Positions 17,732 to 26,017 of a stretch of 64,000 bases of DNA are shown here, in pieces. Position numbers and translations under genes: made by a program. The notes under the pieces were generated by a model. It was not told the DNA's origin and searched no databases. It worked only from the letters and a program-made list of their open reading frames with translations. Source of the DNA: Calditrichota bacterium (GTDB lineage Bacteria > Zhuqueibacterota > Zhuqueibacteria > Zhuqueibacterales > Geothermadaptataceae); contig QQUE01000001.1 in assembly GCA_008501765.1 (NCBI GenBank), forward strand, positions 94,021 to 158,020. Reading direction: 5' to 3'. Positions within the stretch are counted from its first letter, which is position 1. Every line of letters begins with the position of its first letter.

Positions 17732-20700
17732 TCAAAACAAGCTCAACTGATTTTCATCATGACCGCGTTTTTTACGGCGTTTGGGAATTTTACCCGCTTT
17801 TTCGTATGCTTTGAGCTGTTCTTCAATATCAGCGATATACGGCGAAGCTGCTAATTCCAGCGACTTGCCAAAAATCATGCGTTTCTTTGCCCGGATGAGA
17901 AAAAGCTGGTTTTTCGCCCGCGTCATGCCGACATAAAAAAGCCGCCGTTCTTCGGCTGCATCGCCGTGCATGTTTTCGAGGTCGAGTGGCAGCAACTTTT
18001 CTTCGCAGCCGATGATGAAAACAACCGGAAATTCCAGGCCTTTTGCTGCGTGCAGTGTCAGCAACGAAACCCGTTCGCTTTGTCCCTCGATGGCATCTTC
18101 GTTGCGTTGTAACATCAGATAATCAACAAAATCGCCAAAGGCGTTGCGGTTGCGCGCAATGCGCAGCAACCGTTCCCAATAGGCGGTCAATTCTTGGTTG
18201 CCGGTAAATTTTTCCTGCCAGCTTTTCAGCACTAAAATATGCTGCAGCGCCGAAATGAGCCCATCTTTTTCGAGTTTGGTGTGTAGCCCGGTGAGTTCTG
18301 CAATAAATCCATTTAGTTTTTCACCCGATTGTGATGATGCGGCAAAAGATTCAATATCTTCTTTTTTTATGAGATTGCGGTTCGGTGCAATCTGCTCCCC
18401 AAAGGATTTAATCGCCTGCGCGCCAACACCTTTGACCACAAATCGCAACAAATTGCTTGCAGAATCGAAACTGACAGCACGGTTGTTTGCCAATCGCAGC
18501 ATTGTCAGAATTTCCATGACCCCGCTACAGGCGAGGAGTGGTTTTTCACCAGCGGTTTGGTAGGGAATTCCACTGCGTTCAAAAGCTTCTTCCAACGCGG
18601 CTTTTTGCGCATGCAGCCGGTAGAGCACGGCGATTTCACCAAAACTGCGTTCAGCCTCGGCGTCGCTGTCAGCGCGACCGGAATCGTGGGAAAACATGCT
18701 GGTGCCACCAACCATTTTTTCGATCTGATGCACGACGTATTCGGCTTCGGCTTTTTCGGTCGCTGTTTCGTGGATCGTCAGGCGGCCCTGGGTATAAATT
18801 TTAGCGGTGAGCGGTGGCACATCCAGATTTTTTTCTTTTTCCATCACCTGACAGGATGCCGACAGAATTTTTGCAGCCGAACGGTAATTTTCTGAAAGTT
18901 CGAGGATGCGCGCATTGGCAAAGTCCTGCTCAAAACTTTTGAAGTATTCCACCCGGGCACCACGAAATCCATAAATCGCCTGGTTGGGATCGCCGATCGC
19001 GGTCAGGTGAACACCGTTTTGTACCAGTTCCTGTAAAAGTGCATGTTGCACCGGGTTGATATCCTGATATTCATCAACAAAAATATAGCGATAGGCAGCG
19101 CGGGTAATTTCCAGCAGGTTTTGGTTCGATCGCAAAAGTTGGAGTGTTTCAAATAGCAAATCATCGAAATCGATCAGACCATGCGCGCGCAATAATTCAT
19201 CGTACTGCTGCACAATTTCCAGCGTATTTTGCGTGTCGCCCTGCGCTTTCCACAGGCTGATTTCGTCGCGGCGATTTTGCCGTTCCGCTGCCGAAAGATC
19301 GTGCCAACTGTGTTTGCAAATCGAATCAATTTCCTCCGCCGTCGCCACGGTGAAATTTTCCGGCAGATCGGTTTCCGTGCGATACTGCCGTAAAAAATGC
19401 AGGCAAAAACTATGGAAAGTGCCGATCGTCATGCTGTCGACTTCTTCGGGCATGCGGTGGCGCAAGCGCTCTTTCATTTCATCTGCAGCCCGATTGGTAA
19501 AAGTCAGCGCGAGAATATCTTCCTCGGCAGCAAAACATTGAGTGACATGGGCAATCCGGTGGGTGAGGGTGTGCGTTTTTCCTGTGCCCGGCCCGGCGAT
19601 GATGAGCAAATGGCCGCCCATGTGGGTAACGGCGCGCCATTGTGCTGCGTTCAAATCCTCTGGCAAGCGGGCGCCAAGCTGCAAATCCGTGACTTCCGGT
19701 GTGTGCAAAGGCCGTGATGCACCTTCCGATTCACGGATATGATTCAGGTTGTGTTTATTTTGGTCGTATGATTCTTGATGAAATTGATAGAGATAGTTTC
19801 TCACCGTGCCTGTCTCCTCAGATTTTTCGCTATTTTCTGGCTGAAGTTCTTTTTTAGTATCTGTGTTTTTTGCCGGAATTTCGTCCCTTATTTGCTTTTT
19901 TTTTGAATCTGGTTTTGCCTCCGCCTGCCCGGTAAAAATCGAAGTCTGCCGGGCAATATCCTTGCGTTCATCTGCAGTGAAAATTTTGACAACACCAAAT
20001 TCACCGTCATAGCCCGCGGCAATATTTACTTCGCCTTTGCGCATACGGCGAATGCCTTCGCTGACTACCGGGCCGCCGGCGCTAGCAATGTCCTCCAACG
20101 GGGCATCCTGCAAAATATACATTTCATTGCCGATTTTGGCGAGCATGCGATCGAAAATTGCCTGGACTGTTTTGGTGTTCGGGCCTTTTTGTACCGCTTC
20201 GCCAATGATTTCTGGCAGTGGAATTAAACTAAAATAGGGCCGAGCCCGCGGCGCTTTTATGCCTTCTTCCCGGTCGGCCAATTCTTCGACCCGTGACATG
20301 ACACCAACGACGACAGGTTTGCCGCATTGCGGACATAAACCCTTATTTTTAATCGTTTCCTTCGGATGCAGTCTCACTTCGCACTTGCGGTGGCCATCGA
20401 AATGATATTTGCCCTCCTCAGGAAAAAATTCCAAGGTGGAAACCAATCCTTTATTTGCAGGATTTTTTAAAGCATCGTAAATAGAATAATAAGAAAGATC
20501 GGTTTCGTAAACTGTGGCTTCACGTCCCAGTTTTTGCGGACTGTGCGCATCCGAATTGGAAATCAGAATGTAAGGATCGAGCTGGCTCAAACGCCAGTTC
20601 ATAACGGGATCGGAAGAAAGGCCGGTTTCAGCGGCAAAAATATGCGACGTCAGATCGCCGAAACAATCCGACATGCGGTCAAATCCGCCTTTTGAGCCCA

Positions 20701-21217
20701 GGGCAGAAAACCACGGTGTCCAGATGTGGGAGGGAACAAGATAAGCAAAATCGTCCGCTTCGAGCGTGATTTCCAATAAATCACGCGAATCGAGGCCGAG
20801 AATTGGTCGGCCATCGGAGTGAATGTTGCCGATGGCATCGAGTTTGGCTTGAATTTTTTCAGCGGCTTCAAAATGGGGGGCAAACAAAATATTATGAATT
20901 TTTCGGACTTTATCCAGCCGCTTGTAAATATTGGAAATCTCAACACTGAGCATAAAACGAACGGGAGCTGCGCAGGCTGCAGGGACTTCTGATTGTGTCG
21001 ACTGCAGAAATTCATCCTTGAGTTTGAAAAGCCCGTCTTCTGCCGGTTCCAGTTTTTCCTGCAACTCTTTCAGCCAGCCGGGGTGCACAAAATCGCCGGT
21101 GCCGACGATATGGATACCTTTTAGTTGAGCCCATTTGGCCATGTGCTCAAGGTTGAGATTTTTGCTCGTGGCACGAGAATAATAGGAATGGACATGCAGG
21201 TCAGCAATTATTTTCAT
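17732..21217 (-). CDS. Endonuclease Q-like PHP domain fused to UvrD-family helicase
   Basis: A 1161-residue fusion. Residues 1-425 match the EndoQ type of PHP nuclease, which nicks DNA 5' of deaminated bases and abasic sites: ADLHVHSYYSRATS at 5-18, GTGDFVHPGW near 39-48, SVEISNIYKR, NSDAH at 221-225, and a zinc ribbon with CPQC at 295-298. A charged linker (about 430-515) leads to a UvrD/Rep helicase with GPGTGKT at 542-548, FVDEYQDINPVQ, GDPNQAIYGFRGA, LTLHAAKGLEF and FYVGMTRAK. The ATG at 21217 fits the family's start; an in-frame TTG at 21253 is unlikely. Repair of deaminated DNA with strand displacement is the inferred role. Confidence 0.9.
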   Translation of the reverse strand: MKIIADLHVHSYYSRATSKNLNLEHMAKWAQLKGIHIVGTGDFVHPGWLKELQEKLEPAEDGLFKLKDEFLQSTQSEVPAACAAPVRFMLSVEISNIYKRLDKVRKIHNILFAPHFEAAEKIQAKLDAIGNIHSDGRPILGLDSRDLLEITLEADDFAYLVPSHIWTPWFSALGSKGGFDRMSDCFGDLTSHIFAAETGLSSDPVMNWRLSQLDPYILISNSDAHSPQKLGREATVYETDLSYYSIYDALKNPANKGLVSTLEFFPEEGKYHFDGHRKCEVRLHPKETIKNKGLCPQCGKPVVVGVMSRVEELADREEGIKAPRARPYFSLIPLPEIIGEAVQKGPNTKTVQAIFDRMLAKIGNEMYILQDAPLEDIASAGGPVVSEGIRRMRKGEVNIAAGYDGEFGVVKIFTADERKDIARQTSIFTGQAEAKPDSKKKQIRDEIPAKNTDTKKELQPENSEKSEETGTVRNYLYQFHQESYDQNKHNLNHIRESEGASRPLHTPEVTDLQLGARLPEDLNAAQWRAVTHMGGHLLIIAGPGTGKTHTLTHRIAHVTQCFAAEEDILALTFTNRAADEMKERLRHRMPEEVDSMTIGTFHSFCLHFLRQYRTETDLPENFTVATAEEIDSICKHSWHDLSAAERQNRRDEISLWKAQGDTQNTLEIVQQYDELLRAHGLIDFDDLLFETLQLLRSNQNLLEITRAAYRYIFVDEYQDINPVQHALLQELVQNGVHLTAIGDPNQAIYGFRGARVEYFKSFEQDFANARILELSENYRSAAKILSASCQVMEKEKNLDVPPLTAKIYTQGRLTIHETATEKAEAEYVVHQIEKMVGGTSMFSHDSGRADSDAEAERSFGEIAVLYRLHAQKAALEEAFERSGIPYQTAGEKPLLACSGVMEILTMLRLANNRAVSFDSASNLLRFVVKGVGAQAIKSFGEQIAPNRNLIKKEDIESFAASSQSGEKLNGFIAELTGLHTKLEKDGLISALQHILVLKSWQEKFTGNQELTAYWERLLRIARNRNAFGDFVDYLMLQRNEDAIEGQSERVSLLTLHAAKGLEFPVVFIIGCEEKLLPLDLENMHGDAAEERRLFYVGMTRAKNQLFLIRAKKRMIFGKSLELAASPYIADIEEQLKAYEKAGKIPKRRKKRGHDENQLSLF

Positions 21218-21530
21218 ACGAAATCGGTTTGTGAAAGAGGTTAACCGAATCAAAAAAACTGTCGGGATAAAAGTGATTTTAACTGCTTGCTTTTATTTAC
21301 ATTATTCTGTGAAAATAGACTACAAATTGTGGAGCTAAATTGCAAGCAGAAAGTCGTTTAACGGGAGGGATTGCGATAATTTTTTATCTGAAATTTGAAA
21401 TAATTGGGAAGAAACTAGAATTAACCTAAATTATTCATAAATTTTTAAAAGAACATACTTAACATACTTATAATTATACTGTTGAATGGAGATTGATGAA
21501 AAAATAAAAATTTATTAAAAAAGCACCACA

Positions 21531-21608
21531 CGCAGAGTCGCAGAGCTCGCAGAGTTTTGTTTTTTATATATTTAAATCTTTTCTTTGCGGGCCTGTGACT
21601 CTGCGAGA
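21531..21608. repeat. CGCAGAG inverted intergenic repeat
   Basis: CGCAGAG occurs three times in 21531-21554, and an imperfect inverted match (CTGTGACTCTGCGAG) lies at 21593-21607, so the transcript could fold into a stem-loop. Repeats of this type are scattered in many environmental genomes. The rest of 21218-21677 is AT-rich with no gene. Confidence 0.55.
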
Positions 21609-21633
21609 GAATTATTCAGGTTAAATTAGTTCT

Positions 21634-21667
21634 CTTCCTGCCAGACCGAGTACAAGCTGGCAGGAAG
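21634..21667 (-). terminator. Perfect 11-bp stem-loop after the 21678 gene
   Basis: CTTCCTGCCAG and CTGGCAGGAAG form a perfect inverted repeat with a 12-base loop, 10 bp past the stop of the minus-strand lipoprotein gene. The following bases are only partly T-rich, so it may act as a terminator or as a 3' stabilising hairpin. Confidence 0.6.
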
Positions 21668-21677
21668 AATTCATAAA

Positions 21678-22931
21678 TTATTTTTGTGCAGAAGCTTTAT
21701 GGAGCAAATTTTCCATTTCAGCTTTCATATTGGGGTTGGACCACGGAAATAAGTTTTCCGGCAATTTTTTATTCATAAAATCCAGCGTTTTCGTCACTTC
21801 AGCGGATCGGCCGGTCGCAGAATAATGATCGGCCAGGCTCAAAAACCCCGACCGGTAATTGCCGAACATGGAGTGCAGTTCCTTGACATATTGAAAATGT
21901 TTGTCCTCGACCCCGGTATAGGTATAAACATCAAAACAGTTTTTTTGCAGCTTTTCCTGCGCTGGTTCTTGCATCCGATCGCTAAAACGAAAAACCAGCC
22001 CCTCGTAGCTCAAATAATCGTTTAAATTTATTTTGTTGATTTCTGCAACAGTCGCTGAAAAATAAACCGGCCGCTGCCAATTATTGGCTTTGAGAATGTG
22101 CATGACCATCAAATCCTGAACGCGCACTCCTTTGTCTGCAATGGTCGGAGCAAGCGACCAGTGCACTGGATTTTCATTGCCCGGCTGTGCGGCAATTTCG
22201 ACAGTTTGTGTGGCCCATTTCTGCGCCTTCAGGTTTTCAATTTTTTCATCATCAAATTCTATGGCCAGGGGATTGGTTCCAAAGGGGTAGGTGTTTTTAA
22301 GCTGCTTGATATACCAGGGTACATTCAACAAACTCAAATTAACCACAGTAATATCACGGCGGTAACTGTCGACCAGTTGTAGATACCACATTGGATAAGT
22401 GTCGTTATCACCGTTGGTAAAAAGAATGGCGTTGGGCTCACAACTCGCCATAATATTTTTGTTGTATTCCATGATTGCCGGATAAAAACCGCCCTCATCA
22501 CGCCCGCGTTTAAATGCTATTACAGCATTGTCGATATCTCCGGATTCGACGTAGGCCATGCCGGTAGCGCCCCAAATGCTCTGAATTTTTGAATAGGGCC
22601 CGACAACGAAAGTTTGTCCCTCATAATTTGGAGAAAGTGCGATTGTTTTACGGAAGTGGGCGCTGGCTTTTTCTCCTAATTTTAGATTGAGTTTGTTGAT
22701 ATGGCCGCCATCGGCGAATTGCATTTGACGATAGGCCTGACCGAGAAAATAATGCAGCTCGGCATCTTCCGGCGCACTTTGCAATGCTTTTTCAAGTAAT
22801 GTGACCGCCTGCCGGTAATCATTGTTTTCTAAAGCAGATAAGGCTTGGTTTTTGATATCATGCGGGGGAGTCGCTGTACACGCCAATAAGAAAAGTTGGC
22901 CCGCTATCAGAAAGGCAGTGATGAATTTCAT
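21678..22931 (-). CDS. TPR lipoprotein with DUF2723-like soluble domain
   Basis: A 417-residue lipoprotein. The signal peptide ends in the lipobox LLAC (Cys18), and residues about 24-60 and 85-145 form TPR-like helices. Residues about 160-300 include TNGDNDTYPMWYLQ at 172-185 and VVNLSLLNVPWYIKQL, a block I know from the soluble C-terminal part of DUF2723 membrane proteins of Bacteroidota. Here that block occurs without the multi-helix glycosyltransferase-like membrane domain. The protein probably sits on the periplasmic side of a membrane. Its function is unknown. Confidence 0.72.
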   Translation of the reverse strand: MKFITAFLIAGQLFLLACTATPPHDIKNQALSALENNDYRQAVTLLEKALQSAPEDAELHYFLGQAYRQMQFADGGHINKLNLKLGEKASAHFRKTIALSPNYEGQTFVVGPYSKIQSIWGATGMAYVESGDIDNAVIAFKRGRDEGGFYPAIMEYNKNIMASCEPNAILFTNGDNDTYPMWYLQLVDSYRRDITVVNLSLLNVPWYIKQLKNTYPFGTNPLAIEFDDEKIENLKAQKWATQTVEIAAQPGNENPVHWSLAPTIADKGVRVQDLMVMHILKANNWQRPVYFSATVAEINKINLNDYLSYEGLVFRFSDRMQEPAQEKLQKNCFDVYTYTGVEDKHFQYVKELHSMFGNYRSGFLSLADHYSATGRSAEVTKTLDFMNKKLPENLFPWSNPNMKAEMENLLHKASAQK

Positions 22932-22949
22932 AACATTTCCTTTCGCTTA

Positions 22950-23058
22950 ACTTGCTTAATTCATAAAGCACAACTGATGTGCCTGGCACTTGCTTGATAT
23001 TATTAAAAGACTTGAATAAGTGTCGGGCGCATTTTTGCCTGTTCATGAATTGTTCAGA
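22950..23058 (-). repeat. GTGCCAGGCAC dispersed repeat, copy A
   Basis: Read on the minus strand, this segment has TTCATGAAC, an altered first arm (ATGCGCCCGACACTT), then AAGTGCCAGGCACATC and TGTGCTTTATGAAT. It aligns over most of its length with 62138-62272. It lies just upstream of the lipoprotein start at 22931 and probably overlaps that gene's promoter. Confidence 0.7.
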
Positions 23059-23425
23059 TTGAATAGAATTATTTTATAAATCACGTCAAAATTATAGCTG
23101 CTTCATAAATATATTTTCGTCGCCAATAGAGTTTCAATCGATCAGAGCAATTAGAATTATAAACGTTATCCGGAATTCGAGCGCGACGCCGTAACTATTA
23201 GAAGGATCGATTCACTAAAAAGTTTTTGATTGAGTGTGCCATAATTTGAAGTGTAACCGGATATTTGATCAGAGCCGAGATTATGTACTGAAATTAAAGA
23301 ATTAATTTTGTTCAGTGCAATGAAAATGCAACGATTATATTTCCGAAACTGGCGATCTGGATTTGAGTTGAATAAATACGATTTTTAGCCTGAAATTTGA
23401 TTGATGAAATGGTTTCAGCAAGCTG
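23059..23425. other. Gene-free spacer
   Basis: About 370 bp of AT-rich sequence with no ORF, repeat or terminator that I can support. Confidence 0.4.
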
Positions 23426-24460
23426 TTATGTCGATAAAATAATTTCTTTCCCGGATTTTGACGCCTGATAAATCGCCAGTATAACTTGCAGCGCTTTTCG
23501 TCCCTCGCGGCCGTCCACTACTGGAGCGCGATTCTCAAGAATGGCATCGATCATATCATCAATTTGTGCCATGTGCCCCGCGATGGGGATAACCAGCGGG
23601 TCAGAAGCTCCGCTTTTATTATTTTTCACCCCTTTTATATTCGACTTTTCACCTGCAATATCCCATCTCGTGATTACGCCGCCCTCGAGTACGGCGGTGC
23701 CTTTTTCCCCGTGGATTTCCAACCGTTCCGGGTAGCCCGGGTAGATGGAAGTGCTGCCTTCGATAAGGCCGAGGGCGCCATTTTTAAATTGCAGGACCGC
23801 GAGCCCGAGATCTTCGCCCTCAATTTTATGGGTACGTGTGGCTATTTTCCCATAAACTGATCGCACGGGACCCATCACCGTCAGCAGCAAATCGATGGTG
23901 TGAATACTCTGATTGATCAATGCGGCACCGCCATCCCCAGCGAGAGTGCCGCGCCAGTCGGCTGCATCGTAATATTCCTGCGGCCGGAACCATTTGATAT
24001 AAGCACTGCCGAGTACCGGTTTGCCCAATTTTCCGGAGGTAAATGCTTGTTTGATTTTAATAAAATCGGGATTAAAACGGTTTTGGAAAATGCAGGTTAA
24101 TTTGACCCCGGCTTTTTCGCAGGCGGCGATCATTTCATCGCAGCGCTCGAGGCTGATTTCCAGCGGTTTTTCGACAATCACATGTTTTCCTGCGCGGGCA
24201 GCGACGAGCGCTGGTTGCAAATGGTAGCCGCTGGCCGTGCAAATACACACTACATCAATATCATCACGCTGCAGCATTTTTTCGAAATTCGAGTAATAAT
24301 CAGCGCCAAATTCTGCAGCAGCAAGCCGGGCTTTTTCCGCGTTGCGGCTGGAAATTGCTAACAGGCGGGCACGCGGCAGATTATTTATACTTTTTGCATG
24401 GAAGGCAGCGATCGCGCCCATTCCGATTATGCCAAATCCAAGGCCTGTCTCTGATTTCAA
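23426..24460 (-). CDS. Gfo/Idh/MocA family oxidoreductase
   Basis: A 344-residue cytoplasmic NAD(P)-dependent dehydrogenase of normal family length. The N-terminal Rossmann fold begins GFGIIGMGAIAAFH (residues 7-20). The catalytic Lys lies in VIVEKPLEIS near residue 96, and the C-terminal alpha/beta domain includes GGAALINQSIHTIDLL, where the conserved Asp/His pair sits. Members act on sugars, inositols or related alcohols, and the exact substrate cannot be read from sequence. It is transcribed alone, with its start 98 bp from the end of the SnoaL-like gene region. Confidence 0.9.
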   Translation of the reverse strand: MKSETGLGFGIIGMGAIAAFHAKSINNLPRARLLAISSRNAEKARLAAAEFGADYYSNFEKMLQRDDIDVVCICTASGYHLQPALVAARAGKHVIVEKPLEISLERCDEMIAACEKAGVKLTCIFQNRFNPDFIKIKQAFTSGKLGKPVLGSAYIKWFRPQEYYDAADWRGTLAGDGGAALINQSIHTIDLLLTVMGPVRSVYGKIATRTHKIEGEDLGLAVLQFKNGALGLIEGSTSIYPGYPERLEIHGEKGTAVLEGGVITRWDIAGEKSNIKGVKNNKSGASDPLVIPIAGHMAQIDDMIDAILENRAPVVDGREGRKALQVILAIYQASKSGKEIILST

Positions 24461-24574
24461 GAAATATCTCCTTGAGTTAGTCGCGTTCGCTCATTTGTGG
24501 TTTTATCGAACGGATTTGGCATAAGCCGCACCAAAACTTACTATAATTTACCGTTTTTTATTGCACTTCCAAAT

Positions 24575-24635
24575 GCCGAACTACCCGACTCCAAAAGCAG
24601 CGCCTTAGTTGTCGGACTTGATACACGCATTAGGC
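24575..24635 (-). other. attC-like recombination site of a probable integron cassette
   Basis: On the minus strand, six bases after the stop of the SnoaL-like gene, the sequence begins with GCCTAAT (R''-like). It continues with TCAAGTCCGAC (L''-like), a central part containing AAGGCGCTGC, then GTCGG (L'-like) and GTTCGGC, 61 bp in all, the usual size of an attC site. In an inserted cassette the true R' is the G here joined to TTAGGC at the other edge (25101-25106). That gives GTTAGGC, which pairs with GCCTAAT at 6 of 7 positions. The spacing between L' and R' is shorter than in well-known sites. Confidence 0.45.
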
Positions 24636-25106
24636 GTAAGTTTATTCTCCCGGTCCAACAACCTTGACCGCACCGATTTCAAGCAATGGACCTAACATAT
24701 TCGCTGCTCCCCCATGTTCCACAATTAGTCCATCGACAACCTTGTCGACGTTCACACCTGTGAAAACCACTGGCTTGCCTGTCGGTTTAATCCCGAGCCA
24801 TTCTCCTTTGTGAATCCCGGTTGTGGTGATACAAGAAACTACCCATACATCCTCAGAGATCTGATGCTCTATTGAAATATTGAGATCATGATAAGTTTGA
24901 CGAACGCCAATAATATGGGATTTTGCTCCTTCAATACCTGAGGGATATCTCTTTCCGTCAAAAACTTCAGTGTATTCTTCTGAAATGAATTCTTGAATTC
25001 TATCCGTATTTCCCGTACTCACAACTTCTTCATAAAAGCGACGAACAATATCTTTGTTAATCTCTGTTGACATGAGAGTTCCCTCCTGATATCAATATGC
25101 GCCTAA
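24581..25106 (-). mobile_element. Probable single integron gene cassette (526 bp)
   Basis: The segment is bounded by G^TTAGGC upstream of the SnoaL-like gene (boundary 25106/25107) and by the attC-like site (boundary 24580/24581). It contains one gene with its own ribosome binding site and almost no spare sequence, like a typical cassette. Joining the outer flanks rebuilds a continuous upstream lipoprotein ORF that ends seven codons later (V-R-H-L-E-V-Q-stop at 24558). No integrase is in the window, so this would be an insertion at a secondary site. Confidence 0.45.
24642..25073 (-). CDS. SnoaL-like/ester cyclase (NTF2-fold) protein
   Basis: A 143-residue protein of the SnoaL-like polyketide cyclase family, which adopts the NTF2-like cone fold. 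The sequence shows the N-terminal helix VRRFYEEVVSTGN, then DRIQEFISEEYTEV, the YHDLNISIEHQISED strand region, and the C-terminal VDKVVDGLIVEHGGAANM that ends most ester cyclases. GGAGGG precedes the ATG. Its 5' end overlaps the lipoprotein gene by 17 bp, unusual for unrelated genes and best explained by insertion as a gene cassette. SnoaL/NTF2-like proteins are common cassette cargo. The substrate is unknown. Confidence 0.82.
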   Translation of the reverse strand: MSTEINKDIVRRFYEEVVSTGNTDRIQEFISEEYTEVFDGKRYPSGIEGAKSHIIGVRQTYHDLNISIEHQISEDVWVVSCITTTGIHKGEWLGIKPTGKPVVFTGVNVDKVVDGLIVEHGGAANMLGPLLEIGAVKVVGPGE

Positions 25107-25815
25107 CCGAATTATGAGTTGGATTTAAAAAATTAGCGTTGTCTGCCGTATCCGGCCGGCTTGGGGTGAAACCTACAATCTCCGAGTACGCGGAAGCATT
25201 GATTGAAGTGATGGAGACCACACGGTAATTGTAAGTTGTATCATACTGGGTGAAGGAATCAAAAAACTCATTTTTGGATCTGCCTGGTTGACCGATTACT
25301 TCGAACGATCCGGAAGCAGTTTGTTTTTCAACGCGGGTCCAAATCGCGAAAAAGGCGTTATTTTTCCATGTCAATTTGATGAGCCGTTTTCCAACCATAG
25401 ACAATTCCAGATTTGATGGCGCGGGGAAAGGCAATATAAAATCTCTTGTTACTGTCTCGCTAATATTCTGATCCGCCATAGCAGTGAAACCATAGGTGTA
25501 TGCAACATCTGTTTCTACCCCGGAATAGTCAATAAAACCGGTTTTATATGCATTTACGCTATCCAGAACAGTATATTCAGCCTCGGAATTTTTTTTGCGT
25601 TTGATTTCATAAAAACTGGCAAGGCTGGCCGGCGCCCAATCGATAACTATTTTATTATCTTTTACAGCACGGATGTTAATAGCAGCCGGAGGAGCAATTT
25701 CATATTCGGGATCGACCGGATTTTTATAATCATATTTTTTGCAACCAGTTCCTAATATGAAAAGCAGGATCGAGGCGCTAAAGGTGTATTTTATGCTTAA
25801 TAAATATTTTTGCAT
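25057..25815 (-). CDS. Fibronectin type III lipoprotein, 3' end altered by insertion
   Basis: A 252-residue lipoprotein with lipobox LGTGC near residue 24, followed by two FN3-like units: PAAINIRAVKDNKIVIDWAP to about 125, then APSNLELSMVGKRLIKLTW to about 220. Each has the typical Trp and Tyr core positions. The last 15 residues come from the adjacent SnoaL cassette, because the ORF runs through the GTTAGGC boundary and stops inside the cassette gene. The ancestral C-terminus was probably only six residues past that point. It is likely anchored in a periplasm-facing or surface membrane. Binding partner unknown. Confidence 0.7.
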   Translation of the reverse strand: MQKYLLSIKYTFSASILLFILGTGCKKYDYKNPVDPEYEIAPPAAINIRAVKDNKIVIDWAPASLASFYEIKRKKNSEAEYTVLDSVNAYKTGFIDYSGVETDVAYTYGFTAMADQNISETVTRDFILPFPAPSNLELSMVGKRLIKLTWKNNAFFAIWTRVEKQTASGSFEVIGQPGRSKNEFFDSFTQYDTTYNYRVVSITSINASAYSEIVGFTPSRPDTADNANFLNPTHNSVRRILISGGNSHVNRD

Positions 25816-26017
25816 TGCTTTGTTCTTATTTTAACCTGCGAACGATCATTTGTAATTAGGGAAATTTTTGGCAAAAAATAGTGTAAAAAAGTTCGTGGAA
25901 AAATGCAAGTTTAACATGGGCCAACGAATTACTGTGGTGGGAAAAATGAGTTGATCAGCACACCCAGCCGCTTTTCTGATGTCTGCCGATTAACTCAGTT
26001 ATTAGAAGTCGTAGGAT

